Origin: Curtobacterium sp. MCJR17_055
GTDB lineage: Bacteria > Actinomycetota > Actinomycetes > Actinomycetales > Microbacteriaceae
Direction: 5' to 3'
DNA: 64,000 nucleotides
Assembly (NCBI RefSeq): GCF_003224335.1
Contig: NZ_QKLF01000002.1
Coordinates: forward strand, 434,001-498,000
Shown here: one piece after another, positions 20,268 to 29,063 of the stretch
How the letters are laid out: every line of letters begins with the position of its first letter
Position numbering within the stretch: the stretch's first letter is position 1
The notes under the pieces: model-generated
The model's database searches: none
Told to the model about the DNA's origin: nothing
Seen by the model: the letters and a program-made list of their open reading frames with translations, nothing else
Translations under genes and position numbers: made by a program

Positions 20268-21119
20268 GTGACCGATCCCACCTCGGCGTCGTCGAACACC
20301 TGCTACCGGCATCCCGATCGGCAGAGCTTCGTGCTCTGCCAGCGCTGCGGGCGGACCATCTGCCCGGAGTGCCAGACGCCGGCGGCGGTCGGGGTGCACT
20401 GCCCCGAGTGCGTCCGTGAGCAGCGGGCGAAGTTCACGGAGAACCGTCGGGCTTCCGGCCCGAGCAGCCTGACCGTCGCGCGGCGCCGCTTCGCGATGCT
20501 CGACCAGAAGGCGACGGTCGTCCTGATCGCCGTCTCGGTGGTCGTCTGGTTGCTCGACCGGCTGTCCGGGGGCTTCCTGGCGCAGTGGCTCGCGTACAAC
20601 TCGGCGCTCCTGCCGACGCAGCCGTGGCGCATCGTCACTGTGCTGTTCGTGCACTCGGGTGTCTTCCACATCCTGTTCAACATGTGGGCGCTGTTCATCT
20701 TCGGACGGATGCTCGAGAACATGCTCGGCACGTGGCGGTTCCTGGCGCTGTACGTCATCTCCGGGATCGCCGGGTCGATGCTCGTGACGTTCCTGGCTCC
20801 CGGCACCTGGGTGGTCGGGGCGTCGGGCGCCGTCTTCGGACTGTTCGCGGCGTTCTTCGTCCTGCAGCGCAGCCTGGGCAACAACGCGGTCCAGTTGCTC
20901 GTGATCATCGGCCTGAACCTGGTGATCGGGTTCCTGCCCGGGACCAACATCTCCTGGCAGGCGCACGTCGGCGGCGTCCTGGCGGGCTTCGTCACCGGGT
21001 TCGTCTTCGCGCGGACGCGGAACGTGCGCCAGCGTGGGCTGCAGGCCACCCTGCTCGGCCTGGAGGCCGTGGTCGCCATCGCGCTCTGCTTCGTCGGGTA
21101 CGCACTCACCTCCGCCTGA
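20268..21119 (+). CDS. Rhomboid-family intramembrane serine protease with zinc-ribbon N-terminus
   Basis: A 283-residue protein starting at GTG 20268. The first 50 residues hold a B-box-like cysteine/histidine cluster (C12, H15, C24, C27, C32, C35, C45, C48) likely to bind zinc. The rhomboid core follows: HxxFN with His134 and Asn138, nucleophile Ser186 in GASGAVFG, and catalytic His233 in the last helix (QAHVGGVLAG). About six to seven membrane segments are visible. It would cleave membrane proteins within the bilayer; the substrate is unknown. A strong terminator follows. Confidence 0.93.
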   Translation: MTDPTSASSNTCYRHPDRQSFVLCQRCGRTICPECQTPAAVGVHCPECVREQRAKFTENRRASGPSSLTVARRRFAMLDQKATVVLIAVSVVVWLLDRLSGGFLAQWLAYNSALLPTQPWRIVTVLFVHSGVFHILFNMWALFIFGRMLENMLGTWRFLALYVISGIAGSMLVTFLAPGTWVVGASGAVFGLFAAFFVLQRSLGNNAVQLLVIIGLNLVIGFLPGTNISWQAHVGGVLAGFVTGFVFARTRNVRQRGLQATLLGLEAVVAIALCFVGYALTSA

Positions 21120-21140
21120 GACAGCTCGGCACCATCTCGA

Positions 21141-21172
21141 GAACGCCCCGTCGCCTCAGCGACGGGGCGTTC
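21141..21172 (+). terminator. Rhomboid gene terminator
   Basis: GAACGCCCCGTCGC (21141-21154) pairs perfectly with 21159-21172 around the loop CTCA, 22 bp after the stop codon. Confidence 0.9.
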
Positions 21173-21232
21173 TCACGTTCGCTGCCGGCTGTCCTGCCCG
21201 GCGCACTTCTGCGGAGGGACGGGATGCCGCGG

Positions 21233-21434
21233 TTGTCCACACCATCCGCAGGACTTCTCCACAGGTGTGGACAAACCAGTGAGTTACAGCGGTGTGATTA
21301 TCCCCACTGTGGAAGAGGCTGTGGACAACTCCCTGACGGGGGTGTGGAGCGATGTGTGGAGAACCGGCTGATCTGTGGAGAAGCACTGCCGAGCCTCCCG
21401 TCCGGCGCGTGAAGAGCGACGAGCTTGTGGAGAA
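21233..21434. other. Cluster of DnaA boxes outside oriC
   Basis: Three exact boxes occur: TTGTCCACA at 21233-21241, TGTGGACAA at 21266-21274 and at 21320-21328. Five more differ at one base: TTCTCCACA at 21255-21263, TTATCCCCA at 21298-21306, and TGTGGAGAA at 21355-21363, 21374-21382 and 21426-21434. The cluster lies between two converging terminators, so it is not an obvious promoter. A DnaA-titrating or origin-accessory site is the natural reading, but this is inference. Confidence 0.75.
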
Positions 21435-21438
21435 ACGA

Positions 21439-21474
21439 CGACGCCCGCCGCACCAGCGGGTGCGACGGGCGTCG
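21439..21474 (-). terminator. crgA terminator
   Basis: A 16-bp stem (21439-21454 with 21459-21474) containing a single G-T mismatch and a four-base loop, 15 bp beyond the leftward crgA stop. Confidence 0.85.
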
Positions 21475-21489
21475 ATCGGGCAGTGGCGC

Positions 21490-21744
21490 TCAGCGCCACC
21501 GCGTGGTCATCAGGAAGCCGACGAACATGATGCCGAAGCCGATGAGGATGTTCCAGGAGTTCAGCGTCGGGACCGGGAGCGTGCCGCCGGAGACGTAGAA
21601 GACGATCACCCACGCGAGGCCGATGAGCATGAAGCCGAACATGACCGGCTTGAACCACACGGGGTTGGGCTGGTCCCCCGCGGTGTCCACCGAGTCGGCT
21701 CGGGTCGTCCGGGCGGGCTTGGTGCGGTCCTTGTCCATGGCCAT
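21490..21744 (-). CDS. crgA: Cell division protein CrgA
   Basis: An 84-residue protein with two membrane helices (about 31-52 and 63-81) separated by a short loop, and a charged N-terminus, the standard CrgA layout. CrgA localises to the actinobacterial septum, interacts with FtsZ and PBPs, and modulates septum formation (known in Streptomyces and Mycobacterium). The start is the first of two close in-frame ATGs (21744 or 21738). Position beside the glutamine amidotransferase and the pkn operon is conserved in Actinobacteria. Confidence 0.93.
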   Translation of the reverse strand: MAMDKDRTKPARTTRADSVDTAGDQPNPVWFKPVMFGFMLIGLAWVIVFYVSGGTLPVPTLNSWNILIGFGIMFVGFLMTTRWR

Positions 21745-21825
21745 GGCCGGTATCCTACCGTCACCAGGCGTGAGCGCGGGCCGACGGAGGCTGCTCACAT
21801 CCCCCACGAGTACGGTGAACGGCCC

Positions 21826-22464
21826 ATGACCAAGATCCTCGTCGTCGACAACTACGACAGCTTCGTGTACACCCTCAACGGCTACGTCCAGCAGCTCGGT
21901 GCCGACACCGACGTGGTGCGCAACGACGCCTTCCCGGAGGACGAGATCGCGGACCGGATCGCCGAGTACGACGGCGTCCTGCTGTCGCCCGGCCCTGGCA
22001 CCCCGGCGGACGCGGGCGTCTCGATCCCGACCGTCCGTGCGGCCATCGCCGCCGACAAGCCCCTGCTCGGCGTGTGCCTCGGGCACCAGGCCATCGCGGA
22101 GGCGCTCGGAGCGACCGTCACCCACGCCGAGGAGCTCATGCACGGCAAGACCTCGCAGGTGGACCACGACGACAGCGTGCTGTTCTCGGGTGTCCCGCAC
22201 CCCTTCACCGCGACTCGGTACCACTCGCTGGCCATCGTCGACGGCACCGTCCCGGACGAGTTGACCGTGACGGCACGGACCGCCGGCGGCGTCATCATGG
22301 GCGTGCAGCACCGCGGCGCCCCGGTGTACGGCGTGCAGTTCCACCCGGAGTCGGTGCTCACCGAGGGCGGCTACCGCATGGTGGGCAACTGGCTCGAGAC
22401 GACCGGCCTCGGCGGCGCAGCGGAGCGTGCAGCCGGGCTCGGACCGCTCATCACGGGCCGCTAG
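21826..22464 (+). CDS. Class I glutamine amidotransferase (anthranilate/aminodeoxychorismate synthase component II)
   Basis: A 212-residue TrpG/PabA-type subunit that releases ammonia from glutamine for a chorismate-using partner. The nucleophile is Cys84 in GVCLGHQ, and the triad is completed by His173 and Glu175 in VQFHPES; the oxyanion motif SPGPGTP lies at 54-60. No component I gene is nearby, so TrpG and PabA cannot be separated from sequence alone; a bifunctional role is possible. It is convergent with pknB, leaving only 13 bp between the stops. Confidence 0.9.
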   Translation: MTKILVVDNYDSFVYTLNGYVQQLGADTDVVRNDAFPEDEIADRIAEYDGVLLSPGPGTPADAGVSIPTVRAAIAADKPLLGVCLGHQAIAEALGATVTHAEELMHGKTSQVDHDDSVLFSGVPHPFTATRYHSLAIVDGTVPDELTVTARTAGGVIMGVQHRGAPVYGVQFHPESVLTEGGYRMVGNWLETTGLGGAAERAAGLGPLITGR

Positions 22465-22477
22465 TCAGACCGGGCGG

Positions 22478-24295
22478 TCAGTCGTCCCCGTCGTCGTCGC
22501 CCTGGAACCCGGCGCCGTTCCCACCGTCGTCCCCGCCCGACGGTGCCGCGGGTACGTCCGGCCGACGGGTGGGCTGGACGGACGCCGCGCAGTACGTCAG
22601 GACGACCGTGCTGCCCTGTGGGACGTCGCCGCGCGGGACGCTCTGCTGCGTGACGGTGTTGCCCGCGCAGACGTTCGTGGGCGACCCCTGCACCGTGAGG
22701 CCGAGGCCGCGCAGGGTCGAGTCGGCCGTGGTGAACGGCTGCTGGGTCACGTCGGGGAGCTGGACCTTGCCGTTCGACACGACCAGGTCGATGACCGAGC
22801 CCTTCGGGAGCGTGCCGCCGGAAGCCGGGTCCGTGCTCATGACGGTGCCTTCGGGGATCGTGGCCGAGTAGTCGGAGGTGACGGCACCGACCACGAACCC
22901 GGCGTCCTCGAGCTGCTCCGTCGCGGCGTCCTGCGCGGCCGAGCCGACGTCCGGGACGGTGACCTCCTCGGGGCCGGTCGAGTACACGACGCGGACCTCC
23001 TGCTTGCGGGCGACCGACGTCCCCGATCCGGGCTCCGACCGGATGACGTCGTTCTTGGGGACGTCGTCGGAGGACTCCCCGACACCCACCGGTGTCAACC
23101 CGCGCGTGAGGAGTCGTTGGCGCGCGTCCTTGTAGGTCTGCCCGGCGACGGACGGCACCTTGATCGAGGAGCTGACCGGGGGCTTGCCCGGCTCGAGGTT
23201 CACGACGAAGTACGCGACCGCTGCGATGACGGCGATCGTCAGGAGGATGCCGAGCCAGATCCACGCCACCGGCGGGCGGTTCTGGGTGCGCTGGGGCGGC
23301 CGTTCCTGCGTCTCGTCGAGCTCACGGAACGCCACGTCGGCGGTGGCCGCCGCTCGCGGGTTGACCCCGAACAGCAGGGAGGCGTCGTCGGCCGCGGCCG
23401 CGGCGAGCTTCTTCGACGAGGTGGGCACGTGACCAGCGGCCGCCTGCTGCAGGTCGCGACGGAACTCCGCCGCGTTCTGGAAGCGTCGGGTGCGGTCCTT
23501 CACGAGGGCGTGCAGTGTGACGGCATCGAGCGCCGGTGACACGGTGGTCGTGATGGTCGACGGCGCGACCGGCTGCTCGCTGACGTGCTGGTACGCGACC
23601 GCGACCGGTGAGGCCCCGAGGAACGGCGGCCGGCCGGTCAGGAGCTCGAACAGCACGATGCCGGTCGAGTAGAGGTCCGTCCGGGCGTCGACGAGCTCGC
23701 CGCGCGCTTGTTCCGGTGAGAAGTACGACGCGGTGCCGAGGATCGACGTGGTCTGCGCCACCGTGGCCGACGTGTCCGTGATGGCGCGGGCGATGCCGAA
23801 GTCCATCACCTTCACCTGGCCGGAGTGCGTGATCATCACGTTCGCGGGCTTGATGTCCCGGTGGACGACGCCGGCCCGGTGCGAGAACTCGAGGGCGGTC
23901 AGGATGCCCTCGACGATGCGGGCCGCTTCCTCCTGCACGACCGGACCCTCGGCCACGATCTCGCTGAGCGGACGCCCCTCGACGAACTCCATGACGATGA
24001 AGGGGACCTGCACCTCCGAGCCCGTGGACTCGCGGACGGTCTCCTCGCCGGCGTCGTAGACGCGGACGATGGTCGGGTGCGCCATGCGGGCAGCCGCCTG
24101 GGCCTCCTGCCGGAACCGCGTGCGGAAGGCCGGGTCGTTGGCCAGGCTCGGCTTGAGCAGCTTCACGGCGACCCGCCGACCCAGTCGAGTGTCGGTCCCG
24201 ACGTGGACGGTGGCCATGCCCCCTCGACCGATGACCTCACCGATCTCGTAGCGGTTGGCGAGGAGCGTGATCCCCGCGGTCACACCTTCTGGCAC
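22478..24295 (-). CDS. pknB: Serine/threonine protein kinase PknB with PASTA domains
   Basis: A 605-residue receptor kinase. The cytoplasmic kinase domain has GRGGMATV at 23-30, Lys45, HRD at 145-147 and DFG at 165-167. A membrane helix at 344-367 is followed by three PASTA repeats (about 380-440, 447-509, 512-570), which bind muropeptides, and a Gly/Asp-rich tail. In mycobacteria PknB controls peptidoglycan synthesis and division. The GTG at 24295 is chosen because GGAGGAG sits five to eight bases upstream; longer in-frame extensions lack one. It is the last gene of the fhaA-pknB operon, although a hairpin lies between it and pknA. Confidence 0.94.
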   Translation of the reverse strand: MPEGVTAGITLLANRYEIGEVIGRGGMATVHVGTDTRLGRRVAVKLLKPSLANDPAFRTRFRQEAQAAARMAHPTIVRVYDAGEETVRESTGSEVQVPFIVMEFVEGRPLSEIVAEGPVVQEEAARIVEGILTALEFSHRAGVVHRDIKPANVMITHSGQVKVMDFGIARAITDTSATVAQTTSILGTASYFSPEQARGELVDARTDLYSTGIVLFELLTGRPPFLGASPVAVAYQHVSEQPVAPSTITTTVSPALDAVTLHALVKDRTRRFQNAAEFRRDLQQAAAGHVPTSSKKLAAAAADDASLLFGVNPRAAATADVAFRELDETQERPPQRTQNRPPVAWIWLGILLTIAVIAAVAYFVVNLEPGKPPVSSSIKVPSVAGQTYKDARQRLLTRGLTPVGVGESSDDVPKNDVIRSEPGSGTSVARKQEVRVVYSTGPEEVTVPDVGSAAQDAATEQLEDAGFVVGAVTSDYSATIPEGTVMSTDPASGGTLPKGSVIDLVVSNGKVQLPDVTQQPFTTADSTLRGLGLTVQGSPTNVCAGNTVTQQSVPRGDVPQGSTVVLTYCAASVQPTRRPDVPAAPSGGDDGGNGAGFQGDDDGDD

Positions 24296-24393
24296 GTACT
24301 CCTCCGAATGTCCGTCCGGGCAAGTGTACGGCAGGGGTTTCTGGTGAGACCCTGGCCGGCGGCCTCCCGGAGTCAACCGTTACCGGAACGTGG

Positions 24394-24426
24394 CGAGGCC
24401 CCGACACGGATCGTGTCGGGGCCTCG
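24394..24426 (-). terminator. Hairpin between pknA and pknB
   Basis: A 15-bp perfect stem (24394-24408 with 24412-24426) with a three-base loop lies 20 bp after the pknA stop. It may terminate or attenuate transcription, leaving pknB at least partly under its own promoter (inference). Confidence 0.8.
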
Positions 24427-24445
24427 GAACGGCTCTTCCGTCGCG

Positions 24446-26176
24446 TCAGTCCTGCGGCGTCGCCGTCGGCGTCGGCGCGTCGGTCGGCTCCTGCGGCTGC
24501 ACCCACGTGGCCGTCGCCGGGTCCGAGCTGCTGGACGCGGCGAGGTTGCCACAGGTGACCGTGTACGACAGCGTCACGTCGTTGCCGGGCTGGTCGGCCT
24601 GGATGTCGACGGACGTCTCCGACGTGTCGCCGCTCGTCGCGCCGGACCCGTCCTTGCCGCCCGAGACCGTCCAGGAGTACTTCGAGACGGTGTACCCGGT
24701 CGGGCAGGTCGCGGTGGACCAGCTGAACGTCACGGCGCCGGTGGCCGAGACAGCGCCCGCGCTCGGCGTGTTCGGCTTGTTGACCGACGGCGGTGCGGTG
24801 TACTCCCGCAGGGTCACGAGCGCGCCCTCGGCGAGGCTCCCGGTGGGGCTGATCGACTGCACGGTGTTCGCCTGCTCGGCGGCGGCGGCCGGGTCGCCGT
24901 CCTGCACCTGCACGTCGAAGCCGAGCCCCTGGAGCTCCGAGCGGACCTCGGCGGTCGGACGTCCGACGTAGTCGCCGGGGTTGATCGTCGTCCGCACCAC
25001 GGTCGGCTGGGGTGCCGTGGTCGGTTCCTGGCTGGGTGTCCTCGTCCGGCTGGGCGCCGATGACGGGGCCGGGTCGGGATCGGGACCGGCGTCCTGGTCC
25101 CGGTTCGCGAACACGACACCGCCGATGACGAGTGCCGCGACGACCACGGCCGCGATGACCCACCAGATCCAGGCGCGGCTCTTCCGCTCGTCGTCCTCGT
25201 CCTCCGGCCCGACGGGCGTCCGAGGGGCGCCGCCGACCACGGGGGCGTTCGGCTGGGTGCCGATCAGGGCCGTGGCGTCGTCGTTCCCGGCGGGTGGGTT
25301 GAAGGCGACGGTCCCGGCGCCGGCGAGGGCGGGCACGGCCACGGTCGCCGCGGCGACGTCACCGCGACGGAGGGCCTGGGCGGCGCGCGCGAGGTTCGCG
25401 GCCGTGGCCGGACGGTCGGCGGGCTTCTTCGCGATGCAGGACATCACGAGTGCCGCCACCGGCTCCGGGACCGTGCCCGGGAGCGCCGGCGGCTGCTCGT
25501 TGATGTGCGCCATCGCGATCGCGACCTGCGACTCGCCCGTGAAGGGTCGGCGTCCGGCCAGGCACTCGTACGCGACGATGCCGAGGGAGTAGATGTCCGT
25601 CGAGGGGGAGGCGGGGTGACCGCTCGCCTGCTCGGGCGAGAGGTACTGGACCGTGCCCATGACCTGGCCCGTGGCCGTCAGCGGGACCTGGTCCGCGATG
25701 CGGGCGATCCCGAAGTCGGTGATCTTCACGCGGCCGTCCGGGGTGATGAGCAGGTTCCCCGGCTTGATGTCGCGGTGCACCAGTCCGACCGCGTGCGCGG
25801 CCTGCAGCGCGTTCGCCGTCTGCGCGACGATGTCGAGGACCTTGTCCACCGGGAGGGTGTGCTCCCGCTCGATCATCGTGGAGAGCGCCTCGCCCGGGAC
25901 GAGCTCCATCACGAGGTAGGCGCTGCCGTCCTCCTCGCCGTAGTCGAAGACGTTGGCGATGCCCTCGTGGTTGACGAGTGCGGCGTGCCGGGCCTCCGCG
26001 CGGAACCGCTCGAGGAACCCGGGGTCGCCGAGGTACTCGTCCTTGAGGATCTTCAGGGCGACGGTGCGACCGATGACCAGGTCGGTCGCCTGCCACACCT
26101 CTCCCATGCCGCCGATGGCGACGCGGGACGAGAGCTGGTACCGCCCACCGAAGGTGAGTCCGCTGGTGGGTCTCAT
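24446..26176 (-). CDS. pknA: Serine/threonine protein kinase PknA with extended extracellular part
   Basis: A 576-residue kinase. The glycine loop is RVAIGGMGEV (18-27), with Lys42, HRD at 134-136 and DFG at 154-156. A Thr/Pro-rich juxtamembrane stretch precedes the membrane helix at 335-357. Outside the cell there is a Pro/Thr linker, one PASTA-like domain (about 393-459) and then a ~95-residue beta-rich domain (about 465-560) with two cysteines and an FN3/Ig-like pattern, ending in a Pro/Thr tail. Mycobacterial PknA lacks such an ectodomain. The start overlaps the pbpA stop by ATGA. Confidence 0.92.
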   Translation of the reverse strand: MRPTSGLTFGGRYQLSSRVAIGGMGEVWQATDLVIGRTVALKILKDEYLGDPGFLERFRAEARHAALVNHEGIANVFDYGEEDGSAYLVMELVPGEALSTMIEREHTLPVDKVLDIVAQTANALQAAHAVGLVHRDIKPGNLLITPDGRVKITDFGIARIADQVPLTATGQVMGTVQYLSPEQASGHPASPSTDIYSLGIVAYECLAGRRPFTGESQVAIAMAHINEQPPALPGTVPEPVAALVMSCIAKKPADRPATAANLARAAQALRRGDVAAATVAVPALAGAGTVAFNPPAGNDDATALIGTQPNAPVVGGAPRTPVGPEDEDDERKSRAWIWWVIAAVVVAALVIGGVVFANRDQDAGPDPDPAPSSAPSRTRTPSQEPTTAPQPTVVRTTINPGDYVGRPTAEVRSELQGLGFDVQVQDGDPAAAAEQANTVQSISPTGSLAEGALVTLREYTAPPSVNKPNTPSAGAVSATGAVTFSWSTATCPTGYTVSKYSWTVSGGKDGSGATSGDTSETSVDIQADQPGNDVTLSYTVTCGNLAASSSSDPATATWVQPQEPTDAPTPTATPQD

Positions 26177-27627
26177 TTGTTCAGCACCGCCTCCATGACT
26201 TTCTTCGCGACGGGAGCCGCGACCGTGTTGCCGACCCCGGACTGCCCGAGCCCGCCGCCGTTCCCGACGACCACGGCGACCGCGACCTCCGGGTCCTTCG
26301 CCGGGGCGAAGCCCGTGAACCAGAGTGTGTACGGGTCACCCGTGCCGCCCTCGGCGGTGCCGGTCTTGCCCGCGACGTCGACCCCGTCGATCTTCGCATT
26401 CGTTCCCGTCCCGGCGGCGACGACGCTCTGCATCGCCTCGGTGAGGTCGGCCGCCTGGCCGGACGACAGGGGAGCGCTGAACTGCTGGGGGGTGAAGGAC
26501 TCGACGGTCTTCAGGTCGCTCGTCTCGATCGACTCGATGAGCGACGGCTTCATCACCCGACCACCGTTCGCGATGCCGGAGGCCACCATCGCCATCTGCA
26601 GCGGGGTCACCCGGTCGTTGGCCTGGCCGAACGCGCTGAGCATCAGCTGCGCGGTGGACTCCGGCTCCGGGTACTGGCTCGGTGTAGCTGAGGTCGGGAT
26701 GTCGATGACGTCGCCGAACCCGTAGGCGTCGGCGGTCTTCTTGATCGTGTCGTACCCGAGCTTCTGACCGAGTTCCGCGAAGGGGATGTTGCACGAGTAC
26801 TGGATCGCGACGCGCAGCTTCACCTCGTCGCCACCACCACAGCTGCCGCCCTCGGCGTTGTTGATCCGCGAGCTCGTGCCCGGGAGCGTCAGGGTCGACG
26901 GGTTCGGCAGCGTCGAGTCGAGGGTGAAGTCCCCGCTCGCCAGGGCGGCCGAGGCCACGACGAGCTTGAAGACCGACCCGGGGGTGTACAGGTCACCGGC
27001 GATCGCACGGTTCTGCAGCGGCTTGGACGCGTCGGCCTCGAGTGCCTGGTACCGCGCGATCACCTCGTCGGTGTCGTGCGACGTCAGCGTGTTCGGGTCG
27101 TACCCGGGCTTCGACACCATCGCGAGGATCTTGCCGGTCTTCGGCTGGATCGCGACGACCGCGCCGGTGTTCGCGCCGAGGGCGTCGTACGCGGCCCGCT
27201 GCACGTCCGGGTCGATCGTCAGGTTGACGTTGTCGCCCCGGACGTCCTGGCCGGTCAGGATCGCGTTGAGGTTCTGGAAGAAGGACTCGTCGGAGTTGCC
27301 CGACAGGACGGCGTTCTCGGCGCTCTCGATGCCGGTGTTGCCCTGGCCGATCGTGAAGTGCCCGGTGACGGCGGAGTAGAGCTCGCCGTCGGTGTACTCG
27401 CGCTGGTACTGGTACTGGTCGTCGACCGCGGTGGACTGCGCGATGGGCTTGCCGTCGACCAGGATCGCACCACGCCTGGTCGAGTAACTGTCCAGGATGG
27501 TTCGAGAGTTCCTGGAGTCCGCGCGGAGCGAGTCCGCCGAGAAGAACTGGATCGACGTCGTCGACACGAACAGGGCCACGAACATGAGCACGATCACGGT
27601 CGAGACGCCGCGGAGTTGGCGGTTCAT
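26173..27627 (-). CDS. pbpA: Penicillin-binding protein 2-type transpeptidase (PbpA)
   Basis: A 484-residue class B PBP that cross-links peptidoglycan. An N-terminal membrane anchor covers about 8-27. The three catalytic motifs are Ser218-Val-Phe-Lys221 in TPGSVFK, Ser278-Cys-Asn280 and Lys421-Thr-Gly423. The short N-terminal domain matches actinobacterial PbpA rather than FtsI. It overlaps both rodA and pknA by ATGA, and RodA-PbpA pairs form glycosyltransferase-transpeptidase complexes, so the two are probably partners here. Confidence 0.95.
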   Translation of the reverse strand: MNRQLRGVSTVIVLMFVALFVSTTSIQFFSADSLRADSRNSRTILDSYSTRRGAILVDGKPIAQSTAVDDQYQYQREYTDGELYSAVTGHFTIGQGNTGIESAENAVLSGNSDESFFQNLNAILTGQDVRGDNVNLTIDPDVQRAAYDALGANTGAVVAIQPKTGKILAMVSKPGYDPNTLTSHDTDEVIARYQALEADASKPLQNRAIAGDLYTPGSVFKLVVASAALASGDFTLDSTLPNPSTLTLPGTSSRINNAEGGSCGGGDEVKLRVAIQYSCNIPFAELGQKLGYDTIKKTADAYGFGDVIDIPTSATPSQYPEPESTAQLMLSAFGQANDRVTPLQMAMVASGIANGGRVMKPSLIESIETSDLKTVESFTPQQFSAPLSSGQAADLTEAMQSVVAAGTGTNAKIDGVDVAGKTGTAEGGTGDPYTLWFTGFAPAKDPEVAVAVVVGNGGGLGQSGVGNTVAAPVAKKVMEAVLNK

Positions 27628-29063
27628 CGGCGCTCCTTCCTGGGTCGGCGGCGGCCGGTGTCGCCCCGCTCGGCGACCGCACCCTGCTGGATGCGCTGCT
27701 CGGCGGGGATGGAGTCAGTCAGCCGCAGCAGCATCGCCGCGATGATCCAGTTCGCCACGAGGGACGAACCACCGGCCGCCATGAACGGCGTCGTGAGGCC
27801 GGTGACCGGGATGATCCGGGTGATGCCGCCGACGACCACGAAGACCTGCAGGGCGATCGTGAACCCGAAGCCGATCCCGAGCAGCTTGCCGAAGTCGTCC
27901 TGCGCCATGAAGCCGACGCGGATGCCGCGGGAGACGAGGACCACGAAGAGCCCGAGGATCGCGAAGACCCCGATGAGCCCGAGCTCCTCGCCGAGGGAGG
28001 CGATGATGTAGTCGGCGTTGGCGACCGGCGTGATGTACGGGCGGCCCTGGCCGAGGCCGGTGCCCGTGATGCCGCCGTTCGCGAAGCCGAAGAGCCCCTG
28101 CACGAGCTGGTAGCTGCCCTGGGTCTGCCGCAGGAAGATCTGCTGGTCGAACGGGTCGAGCCACTGCTCGAACCGGCCCTGCACGTACACGAGGGCGCTC
28201 GCCGCTGCGAGGGCACCGCCGATGAACAGCCCGAGCCCGATGACGACCCAGCCGAGGCGCGCCGTCGCGACGTAGATCATCACGAGGAACAGGCCGAAGT
28301 AGAGCAGCGCCGTGCCGAGGTCGCGCTGGAACACCAGCACGCTCATGGCGGCGCCCCAGACGATGAGGATCGGGCCGAGGTCACGGGCCCGCGGGAAGGT
28401 CATCCCGAGGAACTTCTTGCCGACGATCGACAGGCTGTCCCGCGCGGTCACCAGGTAACCGGCGAAGAACAGGGCCATCGTGATCTTCGCGAGCTCGCCG
28501 GGCTGGAACGAGAACGGTCCGATCTGGATCCAGACGCGGGCCCCGCCGATGTTCGTCCCGATCCCGGGCAGCATCGGCAGCAGGAGCAGCGCGATGGTGA
28601 GCAGCATGAAAATGTAGCGGTAGCGCTGCAGGAACCGGTGGTTCCGGACGAGCAGCAGCGTCGCGATGGCGAGCACCATGGCGAGCAGGGTCCAGACGAT
28701 CTGCTTGACACCGATCGCGTCCCACCCGGTGTCGCCGTTGTGGATGTCGATCCGGTAGATCTCGGCGATCCCGATGCCGTTGAGCACGAGCGCGACCGGC
28801 AGGACGAAGGGGTCGGCGTTCTTCGCGACGACCCGGAGCACGACGTGCATCACGAGGGCGAGCCCGAGGATCGCCGCACCGGTCCACAACACCGACGTGT
28901 CGAAGACCCTGCCCTTCGTGCCGAGCTGCACCAGGACCATCGCGCCGGCGCAGATGCCGCACGCGATGACGAGCAGCACGAGTTCGAGGTTCCGGGCGCG
29001 CGCGGGCTCGCGGAGCTTGATCGTGATCGCCTGGGTCAGCGACGGTGCGGTCGTGGCGCTCAT
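27624..29063 (-). CDS. rodA: RodA/FtsW-family lipid II polymerase
   Basis: A 479-residue SEDS protein with about ten to twelve membrane helices. SEDS features include the GGARVWIQIGPFSFQPGELAK-type region (about 180-200), GQGRPYITPVANADYIIA and GEELG in the large loop, and the TPFMAAGGSS stretch near the C-terminus. SEDS proteins polymerise glycan strands from lipid II. The basic C-terminal tail ends RRRPRKERR. Overlaps of four bases with pstP and pbpA support one transcript. Confidence 0.95.
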   Translation of the reverse strand: MSATTAPSLTQAITIKLREPARARNLELVLLVIACGICAGAMVLVQLGTKGRVFDTSVLWTGAAILGLALVMHVVLRVVAKNADPFVLPVALVLNGIGIAEIYRIDIHNGDTGWDAIGVKQIVWTLLAMVLAIATLLLVRNHRFLQRYRYIFMLLTIALLLLPMLPGIGTNIGGARVWIQIGPFSFQPGELAKITMALFFAGYLVTARDSLSIVGKKFLGMTFPRARDLGPILIVWGAAMSVLVFQRDLGTALLYFGLFLVMIYVATARLGWVVIGLGLFIGGALAAASALVYVQGRFEQWLDPFDQQIFLRQTQGSYQLVQGLFGFANGGITGTGLGQGRPYITPVANADYIIASLGEELGLIGVFAILGLFVVLVSRGIRVGFMAQDDFGKLLGIGFGFTIALQVFVVVGGITRIIPVTGLTTPFMAAGGSSLVANWIIAAMLLRLTDSIPAEQRIQQGAVAERGDTGRRRPRKERR

